Position numbers and translations under genes: made by a program
Part shown: piece after piece, positions 45,867 through 54,835 of the stretch
Layout: each line of letters begins with the position of its first letter
Position numbering within the stretch: position 1 is the first letter of the stretch
The notes under the pieces: model-generated
Database searches by the model: none
What the model saw: the letters and a program-made list of their open reading frames with translations, nothing else
What the model was told of the DNA's origin: nothing
NCBI RefSeq assembly: GCF_026341515.1
Contig: NZ_JAPEOK010000002.1
Coordinates: forward strand, 496,001-560,000
Length of the DNA stretch: 64,000 nt
Source: Streptomyces sp. NBC_00878
GTDB taxonomy: Bacteria; Actinomycetota; Actinomycetes; Streptomycetales; Streptomycetaceae
Direction of reading: 5' to 3'

Positions 45867-46304
45867 ATGCCGAAGCAAGCCACGGGGCTCACACGCCGTC
45901 ACATCCTGCAGATGGCAGGCTTCTCCGGCGCGTTGACGGCCTCCCCGTTCGTCCTGGGCTCGGAGCAGGCCCTGGCCGCGCTGGCCGTGCCCGAACCGGG
46001 GGAGGACCCTGTCTCCGACACGACCGGGACCGAATCCGAACCGCCTGAGTTGACCACCGCCTACCAGGTCATCCTGAACGCCTTCAACACCCAGCCCGAT
46101 CAGGCGTTCCGGGTCCGTGATCCACACGGGCTCCTCGGCATGCCCACCGACGACCCGGCCATGAACGTCACCCGCAGCCGCCTGGGACGCCTCACCCGTC
46201 AAGGCTTCCTCACTCAACCTGGACGCGGCCTCTACCAGGACAGACTTAACGCCGCTCTTCGAGGGCCGGAATCGGCACGGCCGCCGGCCGCCACTCTCGC
46301 CTGA
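45867..46304 (+). pseudogene. Chimeric ORF: Tat signal of a lost exported enzyme joined to a winged-helix gene tail
   Basis: The first 35 residues are a Tat signal (TRRHILQMAGFSGALTASPF) of the sort found on secreted carbohydrate enzymes, behind a LacI-type operator. From about residue 90 the sequence changes to TDDPAMNVTRSRLGRLTRQG and QPGRGLYQ, the tail of a DNA-binding protein whose second degenerate copy lies at 46938-47036. The two halves do not belong together, and the last 59 bases overlap the GNAT gene. It is probably a deletion-fusion relic; expression is possible since the frame is open. Confidence 0.65.
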
Positions 46305-46836
46305 TCAACCCGAACACCCACGAGTCGGATACCTCGCCATTCACGACGCAGTCCTCCCGCAACGTCCCTTCACGCATGAATCCGATCTTCTCCAGGACCC
46401 GGGCAGACTCCACGTTGCGCGTATCGGTCTCGGCCTGAACTCGATTCAGGTCCAGTGTGTCGAATGCCCACCGCAGCAAGGCGTGCGCGGCCTCCGTCGC
46501 GTAGCCGTGTCCCCACATCGCTTGGTCGAGGACGTAGCCCAACGACGCGCTGCGGTAGTCCGGGTTCCATCCGGTCAGACCGCACCAGCCGACGAAGGCC
46601 CCGTCAGAAGCGCGGTCGATGGCCACCCGGGCCCCGGTGCCTTCGTCCTCCATCTTCCGGCACATGTTGATGAAGCGTTCGGCGCGGGCCCGTTCGTTCC
46701 ACGGCGGGGAGTCCCAGTAGCGCATCACGTAGGTGCTGCTGTGCAGGGCGAAGAGCAGGTCCGCGTCGGCGTCGGTGAAGGGGCGCAGTCGCAGGTGAGC
46801 GGTGTGCAGTACGGGGGTGGCCAAAGTCATGCGCAC
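46246..46836 (-). CDS. GNAT-family N-acetyltransferase (RimJ/RimL-like)
   Basis: A 196-residue acetyltransferase (HTAHLRLRPFTDADADLLFALHSS, the acetyl-CoA loop AMWGHGYATEAAHALLRWAF, and NVESARVLEKIGFMREG near the C-terminus). It appears intact and sits between the two copies of the winged-helix tail. The start could be GTG 46836 or ATG 46830. Substrate unknown; such proteins acetylate ribosomal proteins, amino acids or antibiotics. Confidence 0.88.
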   Translation of the reverse strand: MRMTLATPVLHTAHLRLRPFTDADADLLFALHSSTYVMRYWDSPPWNERARAERFINMCRKMEDEGTGARVAIDRASDGAFVGWCGLTGWNPDYRSASLGYVLDQAMWGHGYATEAAHALLRWAFDTLDLNRVQAETDTRNVESARVLEKIGFMREGTLREDCVVNGEVSDSWVFGLIRREWRPAAVPIPALEERR

Positions 46837-46937
46837 TATCTTGTGTCCTCATGGGGCGGGCACAACACCGAATTTCCGATCCCGGTCCGATCCTCACGAC
46901 CAAAGCTCCGCCTACCAGCAGATCGTGCACGGCACGA

Positions 46938-47036
46938 CTACTCGGCCTGCCCGCCGACGACCCAGACATGAACGTCACCCACAGCCGCCTCGCCCGCCAA
47001 GGCTTCCTCGCCCAACCCGGACGAGGCCACTACTAG
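46938..47036 (+). pseudogene. Second winged-helix gene-tail remnant
   Basis: Reads GLPADDPDMNVTHSRLARQG and AQPGRGHY then stop, matching the tail in the chimeric ORF (46130-46240) except for a 9-base deletion and point changes. The two copies are direct repeats about 0.8 kb apart on either side of the GNAT gene. Confidence 0.6.
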
Positions 47037-47366
47037 AAACGGACTCAACGACCTCTGAAATGAACGAGCAGCTGTCCGACGAGTGGTCAGAAAACCAGGA
47101 AGCGCCGCTGGGAACCCAAGCGCCTGCGGCTGGGCCGATCCGCCTGCGCAGGCACTTCCCGTGACCTGGGCAAAGACCCAACTCGACCTCACGATTCCGC
47201 CGCCACTGCCGTGACCACGAAAGGCTGCCCCAGGTCAGCGAGACCCTCGTCACCTGGGCATCTATCCCGCTCATGCCCCGCCGCCTCACCCGAAAGCCGA
47301 CACCGCGACCACCTCGGTCGCAGACCACGACGCAAGTTCTGACAGTTGTGGCCATCGAGTCTCAGG
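47037..47366. other. Degenerate intergenic stretch with transposase relic
   Basis: A 330-bp stretch with no plausible intact gene. Its right half contains the IS5-type transposase tail listed separately; ACCTGGGCA recurs at 47162 and 47249. The left half is unassigned. Confidence 0.55.
47192..47300 (+). pseudogene. C-terminal fragment of an IS5-family transposase
   Basis: One frame reads FRRHCRDHERLPQVSETLVT, then WASIPLMPRRLTR, which strongly resembles the conserved tail of Streptomyces IS5-family transposases (ERLP..SE..LTWA.I.LM.RRLTR). The rest of the element and its inverted repeats are not recognisable. Confidence 0.6.
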
Positions 47367-48132
47367 TCACCGAGAGCAGATCACGGTGACGAGGGTGAAC
47401 GATGCGTAGAAGGAGCCTTCAGCGAGGTCGGCAAACCACCGCTCGCCGCGGTCCAGCTCCACGTAACCGTCGTTGATGGCCCGCTGCATGGTGCGGCCAA
47501 GCCCCAGCGTGTGGTCCGCATCGGCGAAGTCTCTGAAGACCGGTGTCGTCGCCACCACCGTCTCCACACGGAAACCTGCCTTCTCAGCAAGCCGGCCCAG
47601 GCTCCGTCCGATGGTGGCGTTACGAACTACTTCCTCCGTGGTGTACCGAGTGAAGTCCCGGCTGGTCCGACGATCCTCCGCATCAACGGCCAGCGTGTCC
47701 CAGTCAGGCTCGACGAGACCGACGAGGGCGCCTGGCACGGTGCAGCTGAGCGAGAGCAGCGTCTGGTTCCTCAACATGCATCAGAACCCGGTCGATCTTG
47801 GCTCGATCCACCGATCCCGGATGGATGGGAAGCGCGTGTGCGTCGCCCTCGCATACCTCCACTCCGTGCAGGCCAGTGGCTCGTTCACGCGCTTGGGCGA
47901 GCATGGCCGGGTCGCGATCGATGCCGATCACGGTGCCGTGCTCACCGACCCGCTCAGCCAGTGCGGGAAGGTCAGTGCCCGGACCGCAGCCGACGTCCAA
48001 CGCGGTCTGACCGCGTGCAATGTCCAACAGGTCGATGAGCTGCTGCTTGTAGGCACGACCAGCGTTGCTGGCTGCCGCCCGCAGCATGTACGAGGCCTGC
48101 TCCGGCCGGGTCACACCAAGGGTCGTCGACAT
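47367..48132 (-). pseudogene. Frameshifted SAM-dependent methyltransferase
   Basis: Two overlapping minus-strand frames together make one class I methyltransferase. 47704-48132 encodes the N-terminal half with the SAM motif LDVGCGPGTDLPALAERV and IDRVLMHVEEP. 47367 to about 47735 encodes the rest, from GALVGLVEPDWDTLAVDAED to the natural C-terminus. Expected continuity is LHR..RPGALVGL; the bases near 47731-47736 have lost it, implying a small deletion. It could be a sequencing error or a true pseudogene. The neighbourhood of relics favours decay. Confidence 0.75.
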
Positions 48133-48252
48133 ACACGCAAGTCAAACACTCCGGCCGGGCGCCTCGCACCGAACAGGCCGACGACCGGGACACGTTCCCG
48201 GCCCAGCACTGGGCACTTGGGGACGTGTGCGACGCGTGCGCTCGGCCCCTCG

Positions 48253-49584
48253 TCACGGAGGCTGAACGCGGCGTGCCAGTTTTCGGCCCCATGCCTGGCC
48301 CGGAGCTTCGATGCAGCGGTAGGTCAGCACACACAGCGGCAGCAGCACCGCATAGAACGCCACCACGAGTACGACACTGTCCCGCGGCCGTCGGCCGATC
48401 GTGCCGTCGATCACCGACAGCAGCACCGGATGCACCAGGTAGACCGAGTAACTGATCACTCCCAGACCGGTGAGCCAGAGCGGGATCCGCCGATGGCGCG
48501 CCGCCAGTCCGACACCGAAGGTGAGCAACGCCAGCAGGAACGCCAGGATCCAGCCGCGCCGGGTGTACGAGGTCCCGCCGCCCTGCCAGTAGGCACTCGC
48601 CACGCCGCAGCCGATCACCACGACGGCTGTGCAGGCCACCCACCACCAGGTGTTCTGCCCGTTCTCGGCCCGGTGGACGGCGGTGCCGAGGAACATCACC
48701 GCGAGGATCGTCAGGCCCTCCCACATGGGGACCGTGCCGTTGAACGCGACCAGGACGTACCCCAGCACTCCGCCCAACACACCCCCGAACACGCGAAGGG
48801 AGGGCAACGTGCTGCTCGCGCAGCAGATGGCGACCACTATGGCGACCGAGGCGAGCGCGGCCAGCGGGCCGGTGCCGACCGCGTCGGAAAGGGCGGAGGC
48901 CGGCAGCGTGCCCCCTGCCGCCGCGCTCACGGCCGCGAGCACGGCCAGGGTGACGGCGACCGCCCAGGACCACTCGTTCAGGCGGACCGTGAACAGAGCA
49001 ACGACCAGCAGATAGAAAGCCATCTCGTACGACAGCGTCCACAGGACGAGAAGGAGACTGGGCGTCCCCAGCAGCTCTTGAAGCAAGGTGACATGGGCGA
49101 CCGCCACCGTGGCACCACTCTGCTCACCCGAGCCGGTTCGCATGTCCGCCACGCCCGCCAGGTCGAGGACGAGGACGGCGGTGACGACAGCCGCCCACAG
49201 CGGGTACATGCGGAAGACCCGTCCGATCCAGAACGTCCGGACGCAGCCCCGGCGTTCAAGCGACGCGGGGATGATGTAGCCGCTCACGAGGAAGAACACC
49301 ATGATGCCGTACCGACTGGTGTTGAACTCCGGCATCAGCTCCCGCCGGAAATCCGCCATGAACGTGTACGTCGCGTGGTCGAACACCACGACAAGTGCCG
49401 CGATGCCGCGCAACGCGTCGAGCCAGCCCAACCGCGACGGACCGTTCGCCGCGCCGGATGCGGGTGGTCGTGGTCGTGGTGGTGCGGAGGGTGGCTGTCC
49501 CCTCGACGGAGGGACGGGGGGTGGGGCTTCCATACGTGGACCGCGTCCTGTGGGTGAGGCGTTTCTTGGGGGGTCCCGTGTCAT
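48253..49584 (-). CDS. Acyltransferase-3 family membrane protein
   Basis: A 443-residue protein with a Pro-rich cytoplasmic N-terminus of about 45 residues, then ten or so transmembrane segments. It carries the acyltransferase-3 signature LGWLDALRGIAALVVVFDH with the conserved His, and GIMVFFLVSGYIIP. It would transfer acyl groups to surface glycans or small molecules. GGGGAG precedes the ATG at 49582-49584; MEAPPP (49533) is an alternative start. Confidence 0.88.
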   Translation of the reverse strand: MTRDPPRNASPTGRGPRMEAPPPVPPSRGQPPSAPPRPRPPASGAANGPSRLGWLDALRGIAALVVVFDHATYTFMADFRRELMPEFNTSRYGIMVFFLVSGYIIPASLERRGCVRTFWIGRVFRMYPLWAAVVTAVLVLDLAGVADMRTGSGEQSGATVAVAHVTLLQELLGTPSLLLVLWTLSYEMAFYLLVVALFTVRLNEWSWAVAVTLAVLAAVSAAAGGTLPASALSDAVGTGPLAALASVAIVVAICCASSTLPSLRVFGGVLGGVLGYVLVAFNGTVPMWEGLTILAVMFLGTAVHRAENGQNTWWWVACTAVVVIGCGVASAYWQGGGTSYTRRGWILAFLLALLTFGVGLAARHRRIPLWLTGLGVISYSVYLVHPVLLSVIDGTIGRRPRDSVVLVVAFYAVLLPLCVLTYRCIEAPGQAWGRKLARRVQPP

Positions 49585-49647
49585 TGCCTGGCTCCCCGGC
49601 GTCCCGCCGTCCGTGGATTTCCCGGCGGACCGCGGGACTTCGCCCCG

Positions 49648-49851
49648 TCAGGAGTCGACGCGTCGCCGGGCCACGAAACGAGTTACCGCGTCCACGTGGC
49701 GCCGACAGAACTCTTCGAGGAGCCGCGGGTCACGTACCGCCGCGGCGGGTCCACCCCGTAACCGTCCCGTGCCATCCACCGGCGACTCCTTCTGGTCGGA
49801 GGCTCCGCGAGGCATCCTCGGCGGAGGTTCCCCGGGGAGCCTCAACGGCAC
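49648..49851 (-). pseudogene. Truncated sigma-70-family (ECF-like) N-terminal fragment
   Basis: A 67-residue frame ending LLEEFCRRHVDAVTRFVARR then a stop after VDS. This is the start of sigma region 2 as seen in Streptomyces sigma factors (YRRHVDAVTRFVARR), but no further region 2 or 4 follows in any frame nearby. It may be a relic or a small unrelated protein. Confidence 0.45.
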
Positions 49852-49911
49852 TTCACCTGTGCTTGGGCCGAGGCGCGAAAAGCGTTACAGGGCAGGGATG
49901 CCGACCAGTGC

Positions 49912-50058
49912 TCAGGAGGCATCAGGCTTCGCAGAACGGCATGGTCCGCAGGCCTGCTGCCACGTGCTGTCGGCACCGGCCGGGGCGGTGGCGAGCGTGG
50001 TGAGCAGCGTGGTGGCCGCGGTGAGCCAGGCCATGCGCTGCAACATCGGGAGTTTCAC
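49912..50058 (-). CDS. Short ORF with signal peptide
   Basis: About 48 residues from a GTG: a convincing signal peptide (MLQRMAWLTAATTLLTTLAT then APAGADS), followed by only about 20 residues with two Cys (ACGPC). It could be a tiny exported peptide or the head of a lost secreted protein. Confidence 0.35.
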   Translation of the reverse strand: MKLPMLQRMAWLTAATTLLTTLATAPAGADSTWQQACGPCRSAKPDAS

Positions 50059-50288
50059 TGGGGGCGCTCGCCTTCTCTGTCCGAACAGACGCGAGGTCAC
50101 GCGCCGGATGCCAGGCTATGGATCATGGTGAGCGCGGCGCAGCGACGGTTACGCCATTCGCGGGAGCGCGAAGGAGGACTCGGCGGCGGACGCGCCGCAC
50201 AGCCGAACGCCGTGGTGCCCGGTCCCCGGTGCCGAGAAGGCGCGCACTTCACCGCCCGGACGAACGCACGGTCGCGGTCAGTGCCGAA

Positions 50289-50354
50289 GCGGTCTCCGAA
50301 GCGGTCTCCGAAGCACTCTCCGAAGTGGTCTCCGAAGTGGTCTCCGGAGTGGTC
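50289..50354. repeat. 12-bp tandem repeat block upstream of the P450 gene
   Basis: Five units of the form GYGGTCTCCGAA (50289-50348) plus a half unit, with GCACTCTCCGAA as the middle variant. It lies 118-183 bp before the P450 start. It creates Ser/Glu/Val-repeat frames on both strands that should not be mistaken for genes. Confidence 0.8.
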
Positions 50355-50471
50355 AATTCCGGCCAGATTGCCCCCCTTCGTCGATCTGGCCGAACTCGGT
50401 GTCGCCCAGATAGGTGCCTGCGGCATCTAATGAGGGTCGGTACGACGCACTCTTCGTCTGCGAGGTCTTCC

Positions 50472-51752
50472 ATGACGGATATGACAGACACGACGGACGC
50501 AACAGGTACGGCAGGCGCGGCAGGCGCGAGAGGCATGACAGGCGCGACAGAAGTGTCGGCACTCCCGGCGCCCGTCGCCTTCCCCCAGGACCGCACCTGT
50601 CCCTTCCAGCCGCCCACCGGCTATGACCCCCTGCGCACCGACCGACCGCTCGCCCGCGTCACCCTCTACGACGGCCGGACCGCCTGGCTGGTCACCGGAC
50701 GTGACGTGGCCCGCGCCCTGCTCGCCGATTCCCGCCTGTCCACCGACCGCCTGCGCCACGGCTTTCCGGGCACCTCGCCGCGCGTCATGGCGCTCCGCGA
50801 CCGCCGGGCCGCCCTGCTGAACGTCGACGACCCCGAACACCACATCCAGCGGCGGATGCTGGTCCCGAGCTTCACCCTCAAGCGCGCCACCGCGCTGCGA
50901 CCGGCGATCCAGCGAATCGTCGACGAATGCCTCGACGCGATGGTCGCGCAGGGCCCGCCCGCCGAGTTGGTGAGCGCCTTCGCGCTCCCCGTGCCCTCGA
51001 CGGTGATCTGCGAGCTGCTCGGCGTCCCGTACGCGGACCACGAGTTCTTCGAGGAGCAGTCCCGTCTGCTGCTGCGTGGCCGGGACCTCGACCAGGTGCG
51101 GGGCGCGCGCGATCAGCTGTACGACTACCTCGGCGCGTTGATCGACCGCAAGCTCGAGTCGCCCGTCGGCGACGGCGTCCTCGGCGCCCTGGTCCACGAA
51201 CAGCTGCGCGAGGGCGCGGTGGACCGCGAGGAGGCGATCGGCCTGGCCACGATCCTCTTGATCGCCGGCCACGAGACGACCGCCAACATGATCTCTCTGG
51301 GTACGCACACCCTTCTCCAACACCCCGAGCGGCTGGCCGAGTTGCGGGCCGACCCGTCGCTGTGGCCCGCCGCCGTCGACGAGTTGATGCGGATGCTGTC
51401 CATCGCGGACGGGCTGCTGCGGCTGGCCACCGAGGACATCGAGGTGGCCGGGACGACCATCCGCGCGGGTGACGGCGTGGTCTTCGGGACGTCGGTCATC
51501 AACCGCGACGCGGAGGTCTACGCCGAACCGGACGCGCTTGACTGGCACCGGCCCACCCGCCATCACGTGGCCTTCGGCTTCGGCGTCCACCAGTGCCTCG
51601 GCCAGAACCTCGCCCGCGCCGAGCTGGAGATCGCCCTGCGAACCCTGTTCGAGCGGTTGCCCGGTCTGCGGCTCGCCGTGGCGGCGGACGAGGTCCGTTT
51701 CAAGCCGGGCGACACGATCCAGGGGATGCTGGAACTCCCCGTGACCTGGTAG
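50472..51752 (+). CDS. Cytochrome P450 (CYP105-like)
   Basis: A 426-residue soluble P450: I-helix AGHETTANM, K-helix ELMRML (ExxR) and haem loop FGFGVHQCLGQNLAR with Cys375. The start at 50472 is chosen for GAGG six bases upstream; longer in-frame readings run back through the repeat block. The first 25 residues are low-complexity (MTDMTDTTDATG). The ferredoxin gene directly downstream is the usual redox partner arrangement for CYP105-type enzymes. Substrate unknown. Confidence 0.93.
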   Translation: MTDMTDTTDATGTAGAAGARGMTGATEVSALPAPVAFPQDRTCPFQPPTGYDPLRTDRPLARVTLYDGRTAWLVTGRDVARALLADSRLSTDRLRHGFPGTSPRVMALRDRRAALLNVDDPEHHIQRRMLVPSFTLKRATALRPAIQRIVDECLDAMVAQGPPAELVSAFALPVPSTVICELLGVPYADHEFFEEQSRLLLRGRDLDQVRGARDQLYDYLGALIDRKLESPVGDGVLGALVHEQLREGAVDREEAIGLATILLIAGHETTANMISLGTHTLLQHPERLAELRADPSLWPAAVDELMRMLSIADGLLRLATEDIEVAGTTIRAGDGVVFGTSVINRDAEVYAEPDALDWHRPTRHHVAFGFGVHQCLGQNLARAELEIALRTLFERLPGLRLAVAADEVRFKPGDTIQGMLELPVTW

Positions 51753-51763
51753 GGGGCCTCCTC

Positions 51764-51961
51764 GTGCACATCGACATCGACACGGACGTGTGTATCGGCG
51801 CCGGCCAATGCGCGCTGACCGCCCCAGCCGTCTTCGTTCAGGACGACGACGGCTTCAGCACCCTCCTGCCCGGACGGGAGGACAGCGGCGACCCGATGAT
51901 CCGGGAGGCGGCCCGGGCCTGCCCGGTCGGCGCCATCAGGGTCTCGGAAACAGCACGCTGA
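51764..51961 (+). CDS. Ferredoxin, [3Fe-4S]-type
   Basis: A 65-residue ferredoxin with CIGAGQC, and ACPVGAI near the C-terminus. The second position of the first Cys cluster is Gly-Ala, giving the three-cysteine pattern of P450-partner [3Fe-4S] ferredoxins. The GTG start lies 11 bases after the P450 stop with a GGGGG site, so the two genes are one transcription unit. Confidence 0.92.
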   Translation: MHIDIDTDVCIGAGQCALTAPAVFVQDDDGFSTLLPGREDSGDPMIREAARACPVGAIRVSETAR

Positions 51962-52018
51962 CGGCCGGGCCCGGCGCCCAGCGCGTCACCGCCCGGGCGT
52001 GTCCTCGTCGGTCGCGGT

Positions 52019-53647
52019 TCAGAAGCCGACATCGGCGCCTCGGTAGGTCGGCGGTCGACGGACGCGGCCGGCCTGCTCGAAGGCGTAGGCGAGCCGGAGC
52101 AGAGTCGGCTCGCTCCACGCCGTACCCATGAAGGTCAGGCCGACCGGCAGGCCGAACGCGAAGCCCGCCGGGACGCTGATCGCGGGGTATCCGGCGAGAG
52201 CGGCGGGCGTCGACGCGCCGCCGCCGTAGGTGTCCCCGCGGATCAGGTCGATCTTGGCGGGAGGTCCGGTGGTCGGCATGACCAGTGCGTCCAGACGGAA
52301 CCGGCGCAGCACCGCATCGATGCCCCGAGCGCGCGAGAGCCGGTGGTTGGTGGCCAGCGCCTCGCGGTATTCGCGTTCGGTGAAGTCCAGCTCGTGCACC
52401 GCCTCCAGCCCGTCCTGCCGCACATAGCGGAGCTCGCGGTCGGCGTGCGCGCGGTTGAACGCGATCAGCTCCGCCAGGCTGCGCGGATGGTCGCCGGGGG
52501 CGCCGGCCAGGTAGGCGTTCAGCGCACGCTTGATCTCGTACGCCTGGACGACCATCGAGCTGGGCAGGTCTTCGAGCTGCTCGGCTGTCGGGATGCCGGC
52601 CGGGTCGACCACGGTCGCCCCGGCCTTGCGCAGGGTGGCGATCGCCCGCTCCGCGATCTCGTCGGCGTGGTGGCTGTAGCCGAAGTACACCGTTCGCGGT
52701 ACGCCGATGCGGGCCCCACGCAGCCCGTCGGCGTCCAGGAAGCGGGTGTAGTCGCGATGGAAGTGGCCGCGACTCGCCCCGGTCGCCGGATCGCGGTCGT
52801 CGATGCCGACGAGCGTGCCGAGCAGGATCGCGGCGTCGCGGACCGTGCGCGCGATCGGACCGACACTGTCCTGGCTCGGCACACCCGGAATCACGCCGCC
52901 GCGCCCGACCAGTCCGACGGTCGGCTTCACCCCGACGACGCAGTTCGCCGAGGCCGGGTCGATGATGGAGCCGTTGGTCTCGGTGCCGATTCCGGCGACG
53001 CACAGGTTGGCCGCGACGGCGACCGCCGTGCCCGAACTCGACTCGTTCGGCGACCGGTCCAGTTTGTAGGGGTTCCGGGTCTGTCCGCCGCGGGCGCTCC
53101 AGCCCGCATGGTGGGTGAGCGACATGCCGCCGGCCCACTCACTGAGATTGGTCTTGCCGAGGATGACGGCACCGGCGGCGCGCAGCCGGGCGGCGACCGT
53201 GGCGTCCTTCGCCGGCCGCAGTCCCTGGAGAGCGAGTGATCCGGCCGTTGTGTGCATCCGGTCCGCGGTCTCCACCAGATCCTTGAGCAGGATGGGCATG
53301 CCGTGCAGCGGTCCGCGGCGATCCCCCTCGGCGTCCAGGCGCCGGGCCTCTCGCAGTGCGTCGGGATTGACCTCGATCACGGCATGCAGGAGCGGGTCGA
53401 TGCGCTCGATGCGTTCCAGGTAGTGACGGGTGAGCTGTTCGACGTCGAGCCGTCCGTCGTCCATCCGCCGGCGAAGCTCGGTGATGCCCAGTTCGTCGAG
53501 TCCGGTGGCCGCCGCGTGGGCTGTGTCCGCGGCTCGCCCTGTGGTTGTGGCGTGAGCCCGGGCGGGAACTCCGCCGAGCCATGGTGCGGCTGCCGCGGCG
53601 GTGCCGAGCGCGAGCACGGCGCGGCGTGGGGTGTTGATCGGGTCCAT
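52019..53647 (-). CDS. Tat-exported amidase (amidase-signature family)
   Basis: A 542-residue amidase with a Tat-like leader (PRRAVLALGTAAAAAPWLGG). The catalytic Lys is in PILLKDLVET, the Ser-cis-Ser region reads SPNESSSGTAVAVAANLC, and GIGTETNGSI carries the nucleophilic region. These are the Ser-Ser-Lys triad elements of the family. Convergent with the ferredoxin gene. Substrate (amide, peptide amide) not predictable. Confidence 0.9.
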   Translation of the reverse strand: MDPINTPRRAVLALGTAAAAAPWLGGVPARAHATTTGRAADTAHAAATGLDELGITELRRRMDDGRLDVEQLTRHYLERIERIDPLLHAVIEVNPDALREARRLDAEGDRRGPLHGMPILLKDLVETADRMHTTAGSLALQGLRPAKDATVAARLRAAGAVILGKTNLSEWAGGMSLTHHAGWSARGGQTRNPYKLDRSPNESSSGTAVAVAANLCVAGIGTETNGSIIDPASANCVVGVKPTVGLVGRGGVIPGVPSQDSVGPIARTVRDAAILLGTLVGIDDRDPATGASRGHFHRDYTRFLDADGLRGARIGVPRTVYFGYSHHADEIAERAIATLRKAGATVVDPAGIPTAEQLEDLPSSMVVQAYEIKRALNAYLAGAPGDHPRSLAELIAFNRAHADRELRYVRQDGLEAVHELDFTEREYREALATNHRLSRARGIDAVLRRFRLDALVMPTTGPPAKIDLIRGDTYGGGASTPAALAGYPAISVPAGFAFGLPVGLTFMGTAWSEPTLLRLAYAFEQAGRVRRPPTYRGADVGF

Positions 53648-54077
53648 TCGGTGCGGCTCCTGCGACGAGTTGATGGGTGTCGGCCGGGGCGTGGGAGTGA
53701 CCGCGCCGGCAGAAGCGCGTCGGCGCGAGGCGAGGTGTGCGGCATGAGCAGCGCGGAACTCCTCACGTCTCCATCACGCTAGAGGCGTGGCCGCACTTTC
53801 TCGCTCCGGCTGTCCCCCCGCTCCGAGGTGGAAGCAGCCCCCGATATCCGCGGGTGCCAGCCGGAACGCCGAGGGGCAGGCCGTCCCATTCGGCTTCGAC
53901 GCCACGCAGGGGCCGGATATGAAGCCCCGAAACCAAGTCCGGATACGCAGTCCCTCACCGTGTCCAGCGCACCGCGCACCATTCCTCCACTTGTGTGGAT
54001 TCAAGGCGTTTGTCTGTCACGGGTGTTGAGGCGCGGTTAGCTTGCCTTGGCCAATGCGCATCAAGGGGGAGCAGTAC
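53648..54077. other. Intergenic region, no gene seen
   Basis: A 430-bp divergent gap between the amidase and a secreted-protein gene. It should hold both promoters. Short frames here lack ribosome sites and coding character. GGGGGAGC just before 54078 is the only clear element. Confidence 0.55.
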
Positions 54078-54770
54078 ATGCGAAAGACAGGCATCCGCAA
54101 GACTCTGACGCGGCTGGGCGTCGCGCTGCTGGCGGCCACGGGCCTCGTCCTGACCGGACCGAGCGTCGCCCAGGCCGACACCGTCGTCGACATCCCGGCG
54201 CCCAGCGCGGGCGGCGTTTCCATGACGGCGAAGTTCTACGGGGCCGTCGTGCCCCAGCCGTACATCCCGGACCCGGACGCCGCGTACAACGAACCGAACA
54301 CCTGCGAGCTCTACTTCCGGCAGTTCGACCCGTCGCCCGGCTGTGGCGGCTTCAAGCTCGGGACGGTGCTCCACAACGTCCGCGAGCAGCCCGGCTACAA
54401 GGCGGGACTGGCCGGTACCGGCTACTTCGACGCGTACGCCGACACCGACCGCACCTTCGGCTGTCTGCGTGCCGACGGCAGCTTCGACCACTCCACCGCC
54501 TTCGTCGTCCACCAGGAACAGCGTCGTCTGTCCCCGGTCTACGTCGAGGGCGGCGCCGCCAATCTCGTCCAGCGGTTCCGCGACAACCCGGACGCCGAAT
54601 ACGGTCCCAACTGGTTCGTCAACTTCACTCCCATCGTGGACGTTGACTGCCCGTCCGGCATGACCCCGACCCAGTACGGGCTCAAGGTCAGCAACCTGCG
54701 GATCACGATCGACGACCCCGAGGTCTTCGGTACGACGACGTGGGCCCACGCGGGGCCGATCTACGCGTAG
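54078..54770 (+). CDS. Secreted protein of unknown function
   Basis: A 230-residue exported protein: signal peptide (LTRLGVALLAATGLVLTGPS, cleaved near AQA), then a single beta-rich domain with five or so cysteines (NTCELYF, SPGCGGF, FGCLRAD, VDCPSG) likely paired as disulphides. AAGGGGGAGC precedes the ATG at 54078. I recognise no family; neighbours give no clue. Confidence 0.8.
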   Translation: MRKTGIRKTLTRLGVALLAATGLVLTGPSVAQADTVVDIPAPSAGGVSMTAKFYGAVVPQPYIPDPDAAYNEPNTCELYFRQFDPSPGCGGFKLGTVLHNVREQPGYKAGLAGTGYFDAYADTDRTFGCLRADGSFDHSTAFVVHQEQRRLSPVYVEGGAANLVQRFRDNPDAEYGPNWFVNFTPIVDVDCPSGMTPTQYGLKVSNLRITIDDPEVFGTTTWAHAGPIYA

Positions 54771-54788
54771 AACATCGAAGAACCGGCG

Positions 54789-54835
54789 CGTACGGGGGCT
54801 TGCCCGGCCCTGAGAGGCACGCGGGCCCTCGTACG
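54789..54835 (+). terminator. Probable terminator hairpin
   Basis: CGTACGGGGGC (54789-54799) pairs with GCCCTCGTACG (54825-54835) with one mismatch, 19 bases after the secreted-protein stop. Confidence 0.55.

Larger units (their letters stand above)
49585..50471. other. Gene-poor stretch before the P450 gene
   Basis: An 887-bp stretch holding a truncated sigma-factor fragment, a short signal-peptide ORF and a 12-bp tandem repeat block, all listed separately. Other open frames through it are repeat-driven and unconvincing. Confidence 0.55.

Noticed and set aside
46802..47164. Plus-strand frame over the GNAT start and relic region
   Set aside because: Mixed composition, no ribosome site, and it runs through the degenerate winged-helix tail.
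50289..50354. CRISPR-like array
   Set aside because: Units are contiguous 12-mers without spacers; no cas genes are nearby.
50097..50426. Minus-strand frame rich in GDHFGD-type repeats
   Set aside because: It is simply the antisense of the 12-bp minisatellite; no ribosome site and low-complexity product.
50118..50471. N-terminal extension of the P450
   Set aside because: The extra residues are repeat-encoded Ser/Glu/Val units; a GAGG site supports ATG 50472.
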